Numbered from the stretch's first letter, positions 27,909-36,396 are shown. The stretch is 64,000 nt of DNA from Paraburkholderia fungorum (GCF_003610895.1 NZ_MCAS01000010.1:1-64000); one strand, 5' to 3'. The notes: generated by a model not told the origin, from the sequence alone. Numbers and translations: made by a program.

Positions 27909-29287
27909 AGCCGACCCTCCGCTCGATCCTCCCCGTTTCGCATGCCGTGACCAAGCGCCGTTGCGCTACTGTCTCGCTCGTATCGGGTTTGCTGCTCGCC
28001 TGCCTGATCGTTGCCGGCAGCGCCGCACTGCCCAGCGCGCTGCGTACGCTATTGATCGCTGAAGCAAGCGCCGCCGAAGCCGTGCCGGCCGCCACGGCTG
28101 CGATGGCCGCCGGCGACAAAGCCGACACCCGCCCCGACATCGTCAAACGCGGCGAGTATCTGGCGCGCGCCGGCGACTGCGTCGCCTGCCATACCGCGCC
28201 GCGCGGCAAGCTGTTCGCCGGCGGCCTCGCCATGGAGACACCGTTCGGCACGTTGTACTCACCGAACATCACGCCGGACGCGCAGTACGGCATCGGCACA
28301 TGGAGCGAGGAAGCCTTCTTCAAGATGATGCGCACTGGCCGCACGCCGGACGGCACCATGCTCTACCCCGCAATGCCGATCGCCCAGTACACGAAAGTCA
28401 CACGTGAAGACGCGAACGCGATCTTCGCTTATCTGAAATCCGTGACGCCGGTACGCGAGCCGAACCACAAGCACACGCTGCGCTTCCCATTCAATCAGCG
28501 CAAGCTGCTGTACGGCTGGCGCACGCTGTATTTCCGTGAAGGCGAATTCCAGCCGGATCCGACCAAATCGGTCGAATGGAATCGCGGCGCCTATCTCGTC
28601 GACGGGCTCGGACACTGCACGATGTGCCACACCAAGATCAACATGCTGGGTGGTTCTTCACAAAGCGAGCAGTTCGCCGGTGGTCTGATTCCGGTGCAGA
28701 ACTGGTACGCGCCATCGCTGACATCAGACAAGGACGGCGGTCTCGGCGACTGGAGCATCAAGGACATCGTCGACCTGCTGCAGGCAGGCATCTCCGATCG
28801 CGGCGCTGTGTACGGGCCGATGGCTGAAGTCACTTATCACAGCCTTCAGTACATGACGGAAGACGACGTCAAGGCGATGGCGGTCTATCTCAAGACGTTG
28901 CCGGACAATCGCGGCCGCAAGACGGGCCCGTCGGCGCCGACCAATACCAACGTGTTTGCGCTCGGCGAAAAAATCTACGCCGACAAGTGCGCGCTATGCC
29001 ACGGCGCGAACGGCGAAGGCCAGTTGCAGCACTACCCGCCGCTCGCTCGCAACCAGTCGATCGAAATGGACTCCGCAGTCAACCCGATCCGCATCGTGCT
29101 GAATGGCGGCTTTCCGCCCGGCACCATGCGCAACCCCGAGCCGTATGGCATGCCGCCTTTCGGGCAGGAACTGAACGATACCGATGCCGCCGCCGTCGTC
29201 ACTTATATCCGCACTGCGTGGGGCAATCACGGCAAGCCGGTGACGTCCCGCGAGGTCAACGAGTTGCGCAAGGCGCCGCTGCATTGA
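27905..29287 (+). CDS. Trihaem cytochrome c (dehydrogenase-subunit type)
   Basis: A 460-residue protein with an N-terminal hydrophobic export segment (VSLVSGLLLACLIVAGSAALP) and three c-haem motifs, CVACH, CTMCH and CALCH, in the arrangement of cytochrome c subunits of membrane alcohol, gluconate and sorbitol dehydrogenases (RGEYLARAGDCVACHTAPRG, NRGAYLVDGLGHCTMCHT, GEKIYADKCALCHGANGEG). No flavin or quinoprotein dehydrogenase gene is adjacent; instead it lies within an oxidase operon. The ATG at 27905 overlaps the previous stop; the frame open from 27623 lies in the preceding gene and is not used. Confidence 0.9.
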   Translation: MKPTLRSILPVSHAVTKRRCATVSLVSGLLLACLIVAGSAALPSALRTLLIAEASAAEAVPAATAAMAAGDKADTRPDIVKRGEYLARAGDCVACHTAPRGKLFAGGLAMETPFGTLYSPNITPDAQYGIGTWSEEAFFKMMRTGRTPDGTMLYPAMPIAQYTKVTREDANAIFAYLKSVTPVREPNHKHTLRFPFNQRKLLYGWRTLYFREGEFQPDPTKSVEWNRGAYLVDGLGHCTMCHTKINMLGGSSQSEQFAGGLIPVQNWYAPSLTSDKDGGLGDWSIKDIVDLLQAGISDRGAVYGPMAEVTYHSLQYMTEDDVKAMAVYLKTLPDNRGRKTGPSAPTNTNVFALGEKIYADKCALCHGANGEGQLQHYPPLARNQSIEMDSAVNPIRIVLNGGFPPGTMRNPEPYGMPPFGQELNDTDAAAVVTYIRTAWGNHGKPVTSREVNELRKAPLH

Positions 29288-29317
29288 ACCTGAACCGCTG
29301 CACTGGAGAAGCTCTAG

Positions 29318-29494
29318 ATGGAAGCGAACGATACCCGCAGCGCGGCCCCACCTACGGATGAAGAAGTGGAACGCGTCGTCGCGGCCGGCCCGCATGGCGC
29401 GATTGCCGTGGCCGGTGTCGCCACGCTGATCGTCATGGCAATCTGGTTCGGCTTCTACTTTCTTGTCTTTCTGCCGCGCGGCGTCATTCACTGA
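29318..29494 (+). CDS. Small single-TM oxidase subunit (58 aa)
   Basis: A short gene (58 residues) between the trihaem cytochrome and subunit II: an acidic N-terminus (MEANDTRSAAPPTDEEVE) and one membrane helix at about 26-52 (GAIAVAGVATLIVMAIWFGFYFLVF). It begins 31 nt after the previous stop, with GGAGAA upstream, and ends 2 nt before the subunit II ATG. Position and size match the small helix-only subunit IIa of ba3-type oxidases. Function is inferred from context only. Confidence 0.75.
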   Translation: MEANDTRSAAPPTDEEVERVVAAGPHGAIAVAGVATLIVMAIWFGFYFLVFLPRGVIH

Positions 29495-29496
29495 CC

Positions 29497-30069
29497 ATGT
29501 CGACTGATTCCAACCACCAACCGGGCAGCGGCCACGACGTCGCGTTACGCGCCGAGCGCCGCTGGGCGATTTTCGCCACAGCGTTGATCGTGCTGATGCT
29601 CGCCGTCATCGTGTTTTCGGGCCTGCATTGGGCGATGATGCCGCCGTCGCGGGTCGAGACGATCGATCCTGCCCGCCTGCAACTGTCCGGCGAGTTCGTC
29701 GAAGACAACCTCGGCAGCGCCGTCGAGCCGGATGGCTCGGTGGTCGTGCGTTTCATTGCGCAGCAGTACTCGTTCACGCCGCAATGTCTGCTGGTGCCTG
29801 CCGACACGCCGATCACGATCCGCACCACCAGTGCCGATGTCGTGCACGGCCTGCTTGTCACCGACACCAACATCAACACGATGGTCGTGCCCGGCTATGT
29901 CGCCACGCTGAACACGCGCTTCGACAAAACCGGCGAGCACACCATGCCGTGTCACGAGTTCTGCGGCTTCGGCCATCAGACCATGTGGGCGCACGTCAAG
30001 GTCATCGACAAAGCCACGTTCTTCGAGCAAGCCCGACAATCCCGGAGGCTCAGCTGTGTTTCACGCTAA
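29497..30069 (+). CDS. ba3-type cytochrome c oxidase subunit II (CuA)
   Basis: A 190-residue subunit II with one N-terminal membrane helix (about 24-46) and a periplasmic cupredoxin domain. CuA ligands are present: H in SADVVHGLLV and the CHEFCGFGHQTM cluster (C-X3-C-X3-H-X2-M). There is no fused haem c domain. It accepts electrons from the cytochromes c of this operon and passes them to subunit I. It overlaps subunit I by 14 bp. Confidence 0.92.
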   Translation: MSTDSNHQPGSGHDVALRAERRWAIFATALIVLMLAVIVFSGLHWAMMPPSRVETIDPARLQLSGEFVEDNLGSAVEPDGSVVVRFIAQQYSFTPQCLLVPADTPITIRTTSADVVHGLLVTDTNINTMVVPGYVATLNTRFDKTGEHTMPCHEFCGFGHQTMWAHVKVIDKATFFEQARQSRRLSCVSR

Positions 30070-31681
30070 GCGACTCGTTCTCGCGCATTTCTGGCTGGCC
30101 TTCATCGCGTTTCTGATCGCGCTGCTGCTCGGCGCCTGGCAGATGCTGGTACGCAGCCCGCTGGTACCGTGGATCGGCGACCCCGAGCTCTACTATCGAT
30201 CGGTGACCGCGCATGGCTCGGTAATGGCTTACGTGCTGCCCACGCTGGTGTCGATGGGCTTCGGCTACGCGATCGTCGAACTCGCGCTCGCACAGCGGCT
30301 AGTCGGTCTCAAATGGGCATGGGCTGCGTTCATCATGCTGGCGGTCGGCGCGGTGATGGCAATGGTCCCGGTCGCGCTCGGCAAAGCCTCCGTGCTCTAC
30401 ACGTTCTATCCGCCGATGATCGGCAGTCCGTTCTATTACCTCGGCGTGGTGCTGGTGGTAGTCGGCTCGTGGATATGGGTCGCGCTGATGCATGTGAATC
30501 TGCGAGTCTGGAAGCGCGCCAATCCCGGCAAGCCGATACCACTCGCGATGTTCGCCAATGTGGCGGGCGCGTATCTGTGGGCGTGGACCGCGATCGGCGC
30601 GGCGCTCGAGATCCTGTTCCAGATCCTGCCGGTCGCGTTCGGTCTAACCAACACGATCGACGCGGGTCTTTCACGCATCCTCTTCTCGTGGACATTGCAT
30701 GCAATTGTCTACTTCTGGCTGATCCCCGCTTACATCGCGTACTACACACTGGTGCCGCGCGCGATCGGCGGACGGCTCTATAGCGACTCGATGGCGCGCG
30801 TGTCCTTCATTCTGTTCCTCGTGTTCGCGATGCCGATCGGCATTCACCATCTGTTCGCCGATCCGCAGGTCGGCTCGGGCTTCAAGTTCCTGCATGCGGT
30901 GTTCACCGGCATGGTGTCGGTGCCGACGTTGCTGACGGTGTTCACCATCTGTGCATCAGTGGAGATCGCGGGCAGGTTGCGTGGCGGCAAGGGCGCGTTC
31001 GGCTGGTTGACCGCGTTGCCGTGGCAGAACCCGATGATGCTGGTGATCGCGTTTTCGTTCGTGATGCTGGGTCTTGGCGGTGCGGGCGGCCTGATCAACA
31101 TGAGCTACCAGTTGAACTCGACGGTGCACAACACGCAGTGGGTGACCGGGCACTTCCATCTGATTTTCGGCGGTGCGATCGTCATCATGTACTTCGCGAT
31201 CGCGTACGAACTGTGGCCGCAACTGACCGGCCGCGCGATCGCTTCGGTCAAGCTGGTGCGCACGCAATTGTGGTTATGGTTCATCGGCATGATGGTGACA
31301 ACGCTGCCGTGGCACTACGTCGGCCTGCTTGGTGCGCCGCGCCGCATGGCGTATTACGACTACAACATGCCGGGAATGGAATCGCAGGCGTTCTGGGTCG
31401 GCATGTCGGCGGTGGGCGGACTGATTCTGCTGGTGTCAGGCGTGCTGTTCATTTACATCCTCGCGAAATCGCAATTCGGGCCGTTGGTGCAGCAACAGAG
31501 TTTCCGCTTCGCGAGCGCGGCGCAGCCGGTTGAGCACGTGCCTGCCGCGCTCAATAGTTTCGGCTTGTGGGTGGCGTTGATGATCGGGCTGACGGTCGTC
31601 AACTACAGTGTGCCGATCGTTCAGTTGCTCAGATTGCCGCAGACGTCGGTGCCGGCAGTTGTCGTCGGAGCGCAGCGATGA
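30056..31681 (+). CDS. ba3-type (B-family) cytochrome c oxidase subunit I
   Basis: A 541-residue polytopic haem-copper oxidase core. Low-spin haem ligand in SVTAHGSVMAYV (about H53); CuB His and cross-linked Tyr in SWTLHAIVYFWLIPAY, the B-family form; IHHLF gives the two further CuB histidines; TGHFHLIFG carries the high-spin and low-spin haem histidines. A-family D-channel motifs are absent, as expected. GTG 30056 has GGAGG at 8 nt and lies inside the end of subunit II. High-affinity oxygen reduction coupled to proton pumping is known for the family. Confidence 0.93.
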   Translation: MFHAKRLVLAHFWLAFIAFLIALLLGAWQMLVRSPLVPWIGDPELYYRSVTAHGSVMAYVLPTLVSMGFGYAIVELALAQRLVGLKWAWAAFIMLAVGAVMAMVPVALGKASVLYTFYPPMIGSPFYYLGVVLVVVGSWIWVALMHVNLRVWKRANPGKPIPLAMFANVAGAYLWAWTAIGAALEILFQILPVAFGLTNTIDAGLSRILFSWTLHAIVYFWLIPAYIAYYTLVPRAIGGRLYSDSMARVSFILFLVFAMPIGIHHLFADPQVGSGFKFLHAVFTGMVSVPTLLTVFTICASVEIAGRLRGGKGAFGWLTALPWQNPMMLVIAFSFVMLGLGGAGGLINMSYQLNSTVHNTQWVTGHFHLIFGGAIVIMYFAIAYELWPQLTGRAIASVKLVRTQLWLWFIGMMVTTLPWHYVGLLGAPRRMAYYDYNMPGMESQAFWVGMSAVGGLILLVSGVLFIYILAKSQFGPLVQQQSFRFASAAQPVEHVPAALNSFGLWVALMIGLTVVNYSVPIVQLLRLPQTSVPAVVVGAQR

Positions 31682-32487
31682 GTCAGGAACGCGTCTTCAG
31701 CTTGCGCAACCCGTGGTTCACGGTGAGCCTCGGCGGCACGATTGCGATTGCTGTTGTGTCCATATTGATCGGCTTCATCTGGTTGCCGTCGGCCAATAGC
31801 GGATTCAGCGAGCGTGGTTTATGGGCGACGATTTGCAGCGCCGCGGGCGCGCCGTCGAGTTGGTACGGCGGTGCCAACATTACCGGCCCTGCGCCGAGCG
31901 AGGTGGTGGTCTTGCCACCTTTGCGGCGCGTGCGTGCCGACGCGAGTTCGATTGGCCGCGGCGCGACCATCGCGACGCAGAATTGCTCGATGTGTCATGG
32001 CGTGCAGGGCACGGTGCAGGTGACGGCACCCGCGCTGGCTGGGCAGTATGCCGACGTAGTCTATAAAGAGTTACGCGATTATCAGAACGGCGTGCGGCAG
32101 AACGCGATCATGCAACCGATCATTGCGGCTCGCAGCGATCAGGATTTGCATGATCTGGCGGCTTATTATGCTTCGCTGCCGAGGGCTCCGGCGGCCGAGG
32201 TTTTGCCTGCCGGCGCGGGGCCAGACGCGAATGCTGTGAAGCTTGCGATGCAGGGTGACCCGCAGCGCAATATCGCGCCTTGTGCGGCCTGTCATGGGCA
32301 GCTTGATCGTAAGGGGGCGGCGCCGTGGCTTGGAGGACAGTCTTCTGTTTATCTCGCTGCGCAGATGCGGGCGTTTGCTTCCGGTGTCCGGCGTAACGAT
32401 ATTAATGAGCAGATGCGGAATGTGGTTAGGCAGATGACTCCTGCGGAGATTGATGGGATTGCTAAGTATTATGCGGGTGTGCAGTAG
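31678..32487 (+). CDS. Membrane-anchored dihaem cytochrome c
   Basis: A 269-residue protein with an N-terminal anchor helix (about 16-37, VSLGGTIAIAVVSILIGFIWLP) and two haem c motifs, CSMCH and CAACH, in a c4-like double repeat (APALAGQYADVVYKELRDYQNG; APWLGGQSSVYLAAQMRAFASG). ATG 31678 overlaps the subunit I stop (ATGA). It is the last gene of the operon and likely the membrane-bound electron donor. Codon use becomes richer in T-ending codons toward its 3' end. A repeat arm starts 10 nt after its stop. Confidence 0.9.
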   Translation: MSQERVFSLRNPWFTVSLGGTIAIAVVSILIGFIWLPSANSGFSERGLWATICSAAGAPSSWYGGANITGPAPSEVVVLPPLRRVRADASSIGRGATIATQNCSMCHGVQGTVQVTAPALAGQYADVVYKELRDYQNGVRQNAIMQPIIAARSDQDLHDLAAYYASLPRAPAAEVLPAGAGPDANAVKLAMQGDPQRNIAPCAACHGQLDRKGAAPWLGGQSSVYLAAQMRAFASGVRRNDINEQMRNVVRQMTPAEIDGIAKYYAGVQ

Positions 32488-32775
32488 TGTGTTGTTTGCC
32501 TGCGCGGCGCTTTTGTCTGTGTGCCTGCGGGGTTGGGCTTTTCCTGCTCTGACTTCTTTGGCCTTTCCTTGAATTGTTAGTGGTTTATTAGTGTTGCCCC
32601 TGTGCGGGGCGGCACTTACTTTCTTTGCCGCCGCAAAGAAAGATAAGCAAAGAAAGCGGCTCACCCCGCCAGCTCATAAGTGGGTCCCCCGCACAGCCAC
32701 GGTAGTGGCGCATCTGGAATCTGTGCTCTCGCACACTCCGCGTTAGCGACAAAGGACTCATTCGCTCCCACTCCG
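32488..32775 (+). repeat. Dispersed repeat arm C (forward), after the oxidase operon
   Basis: Third copy of the arm: GCCTGCGCGGCG begins 10 nt after the cytochrome stop, followed by the T-rich tract, GTTGCCCCTGTGCGGGGC, the 10-bp stem hairpin (32619-32642), GGGTCCCCCGCACAGCCACGG, CATCTGGAATC and CGCACACTCCGC. It has a single copy of the segment that is tandemly duplicated in arm A. Confidence 0.85.
32619..32642. terminator. Repeat-borne hairpin in arm C
   Basis: CTTTCTTTGC, loop CGCC, GCAAAGAAAG, about 130 nt after the last cytochrome stop. Termination or RNA-end protection is inferred only. Confidence 0.45.
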
Positions 32776-33046
32776 CACTGCGTGCGTCGCGGATGGGTCT
32801 GCCAGGGAAACCGGGAGGCTTCGGTTGAGTTCGGTGGGAGCCATCGGCTTTGCCTCGGCGACGTTCCGAAAAATCTATCTGCCGCGGAAAGCGCCACTCG
32901 CGCCTCCGGCGATCGACAAGTTGCGACAGCTCGTTCAGGTGTGAATTAGCACCTCGAACGAAGTGCAAGCGCATGGCAGGTAGGTTTTGGATGCAGCGTC
33001 GAGTCAAGCACGCGCGAGAAACGCGCAGACGGTTCTGTGAAATACC
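32776..33046. other. Core between repeat arms C and D
   Basis: About 270 bp with no recognisable gene. It contains an AGGTG-N8-CACCT dyad near 32937-32954. It does not resemble the core between arms A and B. No transposase-like frame was found. Confidence 0.45.
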
Positions 33047-33182
33047 CTTCGGCGCGCGCAGCGCCGCCGGAAGAATGACTGCCTTGTCAACAGGGCGGAA
33101 TGTGCGAGAACACAGATTCCAGATGCACCACTACCGTGGCTGCGCGGGGGACCCGCTTATGAGCTGGCGGGGTGAGCGGCGG
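33047..33182 (-). repeat. Truncated repeat arm D (inverted)
   Basis: Inverted partner of arm C. It keeps the inner part (GACAAGGCAGTCATTCTTCC, CGCACATTCCGC, CATCTGGAATC and the CCACGG segment) but stops at GGCGGGGTGAGC, so the stem hairpin and T-rich tract are missing. It is joined directly to a truncated IS3-family transposase gene. Its inner end shares about 25 bp with arm A that is absent from B and C. Confidence 0.8.
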
Positions 33183-33183
33183 A

Positions 33184-33440
33184 TTTTTTAAAATGTCGCG
33201 CTCCCTTTCGAGTTCCGCGACACGCCTCTCCAGTTCCTGAATCCGCGCCTGTCCGTGCGTCAGCGCTGCCTTTGACGGCTCGCTTACCGTGCCCTGTGGC
33301 TCACGTGCACCGATCCAGCGACGCAAGGCCGTCTCGCCAATGCCCAGCGCCCGCGCGGCCTTCCCGACCATGTAGCCCTGCTGTAACATCAGATTCACCA
33401 CGCCTTCCTTGAACTGCGCCGAGAATTCCCGTCCTCCCAT
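33184..33440 (-). pseudogene. IS3-family transposase OrfA, 3'-truncated
   Basis: About 86 residues of OrfA: MGGREFSAQFKEGVVNLMLQQGYMVGKAARALGIGETALRRWIG is the HTH_Tnp_1 DNA-binding part, followed by the leucine-zipper helix RIQELERRVAELERERDILKN. The start ATG 33440 has GAGG 5 nt upstream. The normal continuation after DILK is lost: the frame runs into repeat arm D (PPLTPPAHKRVPRAATVVVHL) and ends at 33087. Without OrfB it cannot be a functional transposase. Confidence 0.8.
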
Positions 33441-33486
33441 TTGACACCTCATCGTTTGGTTAGAAGTCTACCTTTTGAGGTGTCCA
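33184..33486 (-). mobile_element. Truncated IS3-family element, left end only
   Basis: On the minus strand a putative terminus TGGACACCTCAAAAGGTAGA (from 33486) leads into an OrfA gene with Shine-Dalgarno and start. The element breaks off in the A-run near the end of OrfA; OrfB and the other end are missing. The inner break abuts repeat arm D and the outer end abuts the toxin-domain remnant. Confidence 0.7.
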
Positions 33487-33504
33487 GCTTTATTAGGCCA
33501 TTAC

Positions 33505-33723
33505 AGGTGGACTGAAAAAGACGTTGAGGACACAATCGACAATCCGGCACGGACGACAAAAACACGCGACACGAGAAATCTCGAAGACGGTAACGGTCGG
33601 CGCGATGACCCAGCAACCGCGTACGTGCGTGACGACGGCTCATATGTTGTGCGCAACGACGTCGACGGTACTGTCGTTCAGGTCTCCAACCGGAATGATC
33701 CGAACTGGCAGAATCCATTTTGA
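33505..33723 (+). pseudogene. Colicin E5-like tRNase toxin domain, N-terminally truncated remnant
   Basis: 72 codons that align with the C-terminal ribonuclease domain of colicin E5 as I remember it: RWTEKDVEDTI for GWTEDDIKNT, RRDDPATAYV for GRNDPATVYG, SYVVRNDVDGTVVQVS for KYVVVNDRTGEVTQIS, and NDPNWQNPF for TDPGWVDD. Colicin E5 cleaves the anticodon of queuosine-type tRNAs (Tyr, His, Asn, Asp). Here the part before the WTE motif and the whole delivery protein (CdiA, Rhs or bacteriocin type) are missing; an IS end lies about 20 bp upstream. The upstream frame from TTG 33475 is only IS-derived. Probably inactive. Confidence 0.7.
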
Positions 33724-33733
33724 GTGAGCAGAA

Positions 33734-34108
33734 ATGACGAAGGAAAGCGAAATCTACGCATCATTCATTGAGCACGCTGAGCTGCGGCCAAGCGGCGAAA
33801 TTTTTCTGAGAGGCAAGGACGCGCTGCAATTCGTTGCTGTATGCCAGAACGCTGGAATGGCCGTTCTTGGCATCGAGGCTGCACGCCTCGATGCACATCA
33901 AGTGATGCCATATATCGATGCCATCGCCGACTATTCTCCGAGGTCCGCTATGCAATGGGAGACCTATCAAGGGCGATGCAATCGGCTCGCCCTGGATTTT
34001 CTGCACGCAACGATGGATCAAAAAGGCGAGGACACGTACTTTTGCTTCGAAGTCATGGATCGCGCAGAACACGCCGACTGTTTGAAACAGATTACGCCCG
34101 CCTCGTAA
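33734..34108 (+). CDS. Colicin E5-type immunity protein homologue (orphan)
   Basis: A 124-residue protein, 10 bp after the toxin-domain stop, as expected for a cognate immunity gene. Its middle resembles the colicin E5 immunity protein from memory: ALQFVAVCQNAGMAVLGIEAARL against AIEVCNEAAKKGLWILGIDGGHW, and the C-terminal YQGRCNRLALDFLHATMDQKGEDTYFCFEV against EENRLAIENIKDDIENGYTAFII-like sequence. The first 25 residues are an extension. The frame is intact and followed by a strong terminator. It would bind and block E5-type tRNases, perhaps from neighbouring cells, since its own toxin is broken. Confidence 0.68.
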   Translation: MTKESEIYASFIEHAELRPSGEIFLRGKDALQFVAVCQNAGMAVLGIEAARLDAHQVMPYIDAIADYSPRSAMQWETYQGRCNRLALDFLHATMDQKGEDTYFCFEVMDRAEHADCLKQITPAS

Positions 34109-34117
34109 ATGCGTGAG

Positions 34118-34141
34118 GAAAAAGGCGCTCGCGCCTTTTTC
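34118..34141 (+). terminator. Rho-independent terminator after the immunity gene
   Basis: GAAAAAGGCG, loop CTCG, CGCCTTTTTC: a perfect 10-bp stem ending in a T-run, 9 nt after the immunity stop codon. Confidence 0.85.
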
Positions 34142-34451
34142 CATTGCTGCGCTGTAGTAACCACTAGCGTTATTCAGTGTGCCACCGCGGCAGCCTGTGC
34201 ACTTGCTTCTCCATGCAACGCGACCTTTATGCACATCAGTTTGGGTCGCGTGGCATCCGCTGGCTTCACGCTCGGCCAGTCATCCAGTTTCGTCTGCGCC
34301 GCGTCGGATGGTAGGTTTGTGGTACGTTTGGCGGTGATTTAGTTACGAGGCAACGTCCTTAGCATCAAGCACGATTGCCCGGTACAGTTCACGCCGGGAT
34401 TGCAGTCGGAATCACGGTACACGTGAGTAAGCGCCGCACAGGCAAAAAACA
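34142..34451. other. Intergenic stretch, nothing recognised
   Basis: 310 bp between the immunity terminator and the stop of the chemoreceptor gene. A 77-codon frame (34109-34342) has no recognisable family and begins inside the terminator. It may be remnant sequence of the accessory patch. Confidence 0.4.
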
Positions 34452-36092
34452 TCAACCCGCCACAACCCCACCCAAACCTCTCGTCACCGGCGCAGCAACA
34501 CCCCCACTTCGCCGACCAGCAAACGAAGCCCCCCCACTCCCCGTCTGAAACACGGCCACCGACGAAGTCAACCTGCGAGCCTGCTCCTCCAGCGAACTGG
34601 CAGCCGCCGCAGCCTGCTCCACCAGCGCAGCGTTCTGTTGCGTCACCTCATCCATCTGAGCAACAGCCAGGTTCACCTGATCGATCCCGGTACTCTGCTC
34701 AAGCGCCGCCGCCGCGATCTCACCCATGATCGAACTCACACGAGAAATCGCCTCGACAATCTCAGTCATCGTCGAACCCGAGCGTTCGACCAGTTGCGAC
34801 CCCGCTTGCACCCGCGCCGTCGAAGCATCAATCAACCCCTTGATCTCCTTGGCCGCCGCCGCGCTTCGTTGTGCCAACGACCGCACCTCGCTCGCCACCA
34901 CCGCGAATCCACGCCCTTGCTCGCCCGCGCGCGCCGCCTCGACCGCCGCGTTCAGCGCCAGAATATTCGTCTGGAAAGCAATCCCTTCGATCACGCCGAC
35001 AATGTCGGCAATCCGCCGCGAGTCGTCGACGATGCCATGCATCGTGCCCACCACCTGTTCGGTCAGATCGCCACCCTGCGCAGCCAGGCTCGACGCGCCC
35101 TGCGCCAGCGAACTCGCCTCCTTCGCGTTGTCCGCGGTCTGCTTGACCGTCGAAGTCAGCTCTTCGATGCTGGCCGCCGTTTCTTCAAGCGACGCGGCCT
35201 GCTCCTCGGTACGTTGCGACAGATCGGTATTGCCCGCCGCAATCTCGCTCACGCCCGTATCGATGGACTCGGTGCCATGACGCACGGCATTCACCGTCTC
35301 GATCAGCGAGTCTTGCATCTTGCGCAGCGCCGCCGCGAGACGGCCCATTTCGTTGTTGCTCGTCACATCGATCTTGCTGGTCAGGTCCCCGTTGGCAATC
35401 CGCTGAAACTGCGCGATGGTCGCGTCGACCGGACTGACAATGGCCCGCACCATAACCGCGCGCCCGATCAAAGAGCCCAGCAAGGACAAGCCCATGCCGA
35501 TCGCCACCGCAACGCAGATTGCGTAGAACAGATCCTGCGCATCCTGATAGCGCTGCGCGCCATGATCGAGTTGCAATTGCTCGAGCGTAAGCATCGCCTT
35601 TTCGTACGCGCTATAGAGGGTCGGCAGCTTGTGCGCCTGCAACTGCTCGAACGCAGTCTTGTCACCCGACTTGAGCGCGGCCAGCGCCGGATCGACGCCC
35701 TCGTGCAGGAAGGTGTCGCGCTTGTCCTGCATGTCCTTGATCAGACGCTGTTCGTCGGCATCCGTACCCGCACGGCTCACATAGTGGGCAAGGCGGTCGT
35801 TCGATGCTTTCTGGTACTGATCAAAACGTTTGAGCACCGCATTCGCGCCATCCTGATCGTTCAGGTCGACCAACGATGCATAGGTCGCGAGAGCGAGACG
35901 CAGGCGCAGCAACTGCCCGGCGCTACCTTCAAGGTCGGCGACTGCGGGCGTATCCACGGTGTACATCTGCTGCAGCGACGCGTTGCTCGAACGCAACGAC
36001 AACAGGCCGGCTGCGGCGCCAACCAGCAGCACCACGCCGAAGAACACAATCATCAGGGTCAGGCAGGTTCGAATCGACAGATTTTTCAACAT
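34452..36092 (-). CDS. Methyl-accepting chemotaxis protein
   Basis: A 546-residue chemoreceptor. Helix 1 (about 10-32, [21 protein letters not shown]), a four-helix-bundle periplasmic domain of about 150 residues, helix 2 (about 188-212), HAMP, and a cytoplasmic signalling domain with the conserved hairpin tip [36 protein letters not shown]. No C-terminal NWETF-type tether is present; the tail is Gly/Ala rich. ATG 36092 ([10 protein letters not shown]) has TGGAGA at about 9 nt; ATG 36107 is the alternative. Ligand unknown. Confidence 0.92.
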   Translation of the reverse strand: MLKNLSIRTCLTLMIVFFGVVLLVGAAAGLLSLRSSNASLQQMYTVDTPAVADLEGSAGQLLRLRLALATYASLVDLNDQDGANAVLKRFDQYQKASNDRLAHYVSRAGTDADEQRLIKDMQDKRDTFLHEGVDPALAALKSGDKTAFEQLQAHKLPTLYSAYEKAMLTLEQLQLDHGAQRYQDAQDLFYAICVAVAIGMGLSLLGSLIGRAVMVRAIVSPVDATIAQFQRIANGDLTSKIDVTSNNEMGRLAAALRKMQDSLIETVNAVRHGTESIDTGVSEIAAGNTDLSQRTEEQAASLEETAASIEELTSTVKQTADNAKEASSLAQGASSLAAQGGDLTEQVVGTMHGIVDDSRRIADIVGVIEGIAFQTNILALNAAVEAARAGEQGRGFAVVASEVRSLAQRSAAAAKEIKGLIDASTARVQAGSQLVERSGSTMTEIVEAISRVSSIMGEIAAAALEQSTGIDQVNLAVAQMDEVTQQNAALVEQAAAAASSLEEQARRLTSSVAVFQTGSGGASFAGRRSGGVAAPVTRGLGGVVAG

Positions 36093-36396
36093 CGGGCTGG
36101 TCTCCATTGGGCTGCCTGGCTGGATGCTCAGAGGGCTAGCCTCGGCCACGCGTGCTGCGCCCAAGCCCATCGGCCAGGTCCGCAACTTTTGTTTGAAATT
36201 TAAGCGAACGCCACATAGATGGTCTACGGCCGGATTACAGAAAACTTTATGGTTGACGATGCATACGTTTGCGATGCCTCAATGTACGGGCGCAACGCGG
36301 CAACCACTCACGCAGGGGCATTTGCGGGACTACCCGGGTGGTCGGGGGTCGGCGATTGGTAGACAGTGACGAGGCGCGCGTCCCCGGAGCATTTCT
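36093..36396. other. Divergent intergenic region, chemoreceptor / DUF4239
   Basis: 304 bp with no gene. It should hold the promoters of both divergent genes. A sigma-28-like GCCGAT hexamer occurs on the minus strand but its spacing to a -35-like element is wrong. Confidence 0.35.

Noticed and set aside
33475..33504. TTG start making the E5-like domain a complete small gene
   Set aside because: The codons before the RWTE motif coincide with the IS terminus and short junction sequence, there is no Shine-Dalgarno, and the residues do not match the E5 family; a truncated remnant is more likely.
34109..34342. 77-codon frame after the immunity gene
   Set aside because: It starts inside the terminator stem and has no family similarity or ribosome binding site.
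36150..36200. Sigma-28 (flagellar) promoter upstream of the chemoreceptor
   Set aside because: GCCGAT is present on the minus strand, but the best AAAAGTT-like -35 lies 8 nt away instead of about 11.
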